Of a stretch of 5,643 bases of DNA, positions 4,943 to 5,643 are shown piece by piece (positions within the stretch are counted from its first letter, which is position 1; every line of letters begins with the position of its first letter). A program made the position numbers and the translations under genes. The notes beneath the pieces are model-generated. The model was not told the DNA's origin. It saw nothing but the letters and a program-made list of their open reading frames with translations, and made no database searches. The stretch lies in NCBI GenBank assembly GCA_958438125.1, contig CAUBQN010000099.1:1-5643 (forward strand). Direction: 5' to 3'. Source of the DNA: an uncultured Collinsella sp. (GTDB taxonomy: Bacteria; Actinomycetota; Coriobacteriia; Coriobacteriales; Coriobacteriaceae).

Positions 4943-5643
4943 ATGAGCACTTCGATTCAACCGAACGCGCCGTTTCGCGCCGATATCGTCGGCAGTTTTC
5001 TTCGTCCGCAGGCTGTAAAGGACGCCCGTGCCGCCTATGTCGCGGGTAAACTCGACGCTTCCGGCCTTAAGGCCGTCGAGGACGACGCCATTCGCGATTT
5101 GGTGGCCAAGCAGAAGGCCGCCGGCCTGCGGGTGATCACCGATGGCGAGTTCCGCCGCAGTTACTGGCACCTCGACTTTATGTGGGGGCTCAACGGCATT
5201 GAACGCCGCACCTCACGCACGGGTTATATGTTCCATGACGAGGAGACGACGGCCGACACCGCCGTGGTTACTGGTCCCATTAGCGGCGAGAACCACCCGT
5301 TCGTCGAGCATTTTAAGTTCGTCAAGGTGCTTGAGGGGGAGGGCCAGGTCGCACGCCAGACCATTCCGGCGCCGATCCAGACGTTCTCTGAGGTCGCACT
5401 CGATCGCTGCGACGGCCAGCAGGAGAGCCTGCGCGCTGTCTATAAGACCGATGAGGAACTTGCCGACGCCATTGCGGCCGCTTATCGCACGGTGATCACC
5501 GACCTGTACGCAGCAGGCTGCCGCAACATCCAGTTTGATGACTGCACCTGGGGCATCTATTGCGATACCGACTTTGTGTCCAAGACCGGCATGAGCCCGG
5601 TCGACCTGCAAAAGGTAAGCGAGCTGGGCGTGGCGCTCAACAA
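4943..5643 (+). CDS. Cobalamin-independent methionine-synthase-like protein (YxjG/YxjH type), 3'-truncated by window edge
   Basis: This is the first 233 codons of a gene that runs off the right edge; no stop is present. The translation resembles the short MetE-like family typified by Bacillus YxjG/YxjH. Its members have only the catalytic C-terminal barrel of MetE and are usually about 370-380 residues. Family features are FRADIVGSFLRP (11-22), GLRVITDGEFRR (61-72), YWHLDF (74-79), IPAP (141-144) and IQFDD plus CTW (196-203). They are annotated as transferring a methyl group from a folate to homocysteine to make methionine. The true methyl donor of the short forms is less certain. The zinc-binding His/Cys residues expected near the C-terminus are beyond the window and cannot be checked. 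The ATG at 4943 has AGGGAG (4931-4936) 6 nt upstream. The position directly after a LysR gene and an operator-like palindrome suggests control by that regulator. Confidence 0.88.
   Translation, partial: MSTSIQPNAPFRADIVGSFLRPQAVKDARAAYVAGKLDASGLKAVEDDAIRDLVAKQKAAGLRVITDGEFRRSYWHLDFMWGLNGIERRTSRTGYMFHDEETTADTAVVTGPISGENHPFVEHFKFVKVLEGEGQVARQTIPAPIQTFSEVALDRCDGQQESLRAVYKTDEELADAIAAAYRTVITDLYAAGCRNIQFDDCTWGIYCDTDFVSKTGMSPVDLQKVSELGVALN

Noticed and set aside
4898..5170. 90-codon minus-strand frame over the start of the methionine-synthase-like gene
   Set aside because: The plus-strand frame here has clear YxjG-type motifs, and the minus frame crosses the promoter region without a plausible signal of its own.

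Overview
The window looks like chromosomal DNA of a high-GC Gram-positive gut bacterium. Protein style and gene order suggest a Coriobacteriia member such as Collinsella. This is an impression from sequence style, not a database match. There are seven protein genes, one riboswitch and several regulatory sites. I see no mobile element, CRISPR array, tRNA or rRNA.

Layout. (1) 1-759, plus strand: the 3' part of a patatin-like phospholipase gene, cut by the left edge. (2) 760-871: a convergent intergenic gap holding a perfect 14-bp inverted repeat. (3) 872-2748, minus strand: a compact thiamine operon in the order thiM, a thiamine-binding-type small protein, thiE. The genes are separated by +3 nt and then overlap by 4 nt (ATGA). 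(4) 2754-2904, minus strand: the thiM leader, with a TPP riboswitch (THI box), an intrinsic terminator with a perfect 10-bp stem and U-tract, and a strong ribosome binding site that sets a GTG start for thiM. (5) About 2905-2971: a shared divergent promoter region. (6) 2972-4787, plus strand: a Cof-type HAD phosphatase followed 10 nt later by a LysR-type regulator. (7) 4788-4942: an intergenic region with a TATAG-N7-CTATA operator-like palindrome and a second 14-bp palindrome. (8) 4943 to the right edge, plus strand: the first ~233 codons of a short, cobalamin-independent methionine-synthase-like gene (YxjG/YxjH type).

How the genes work together. ThiM (hydroxyethylthiazole kinase) and ThiE (thiamine-phosphate synthase) form a salvage branch of thiamine synthesis, shut off by TPP through the leader. 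The LysR regulator resembles the streptococcal MtaR/CmbR group that controls methionine and cysteine genes. It sits directly upstream of a methionine-synthase-like gene whose leader carries a palindrome with the same core as the MET-box described for streptococci. The most interesting proposal here is therefore a local regulator-operator-target unit for methionine synthesis in an actinobacterium. It would replace the SAM riboswitch that controls related genes in Bacillus. The Cof-type HAD next to the thiamine operon is a weaker but testable link to thiamine metabolism.
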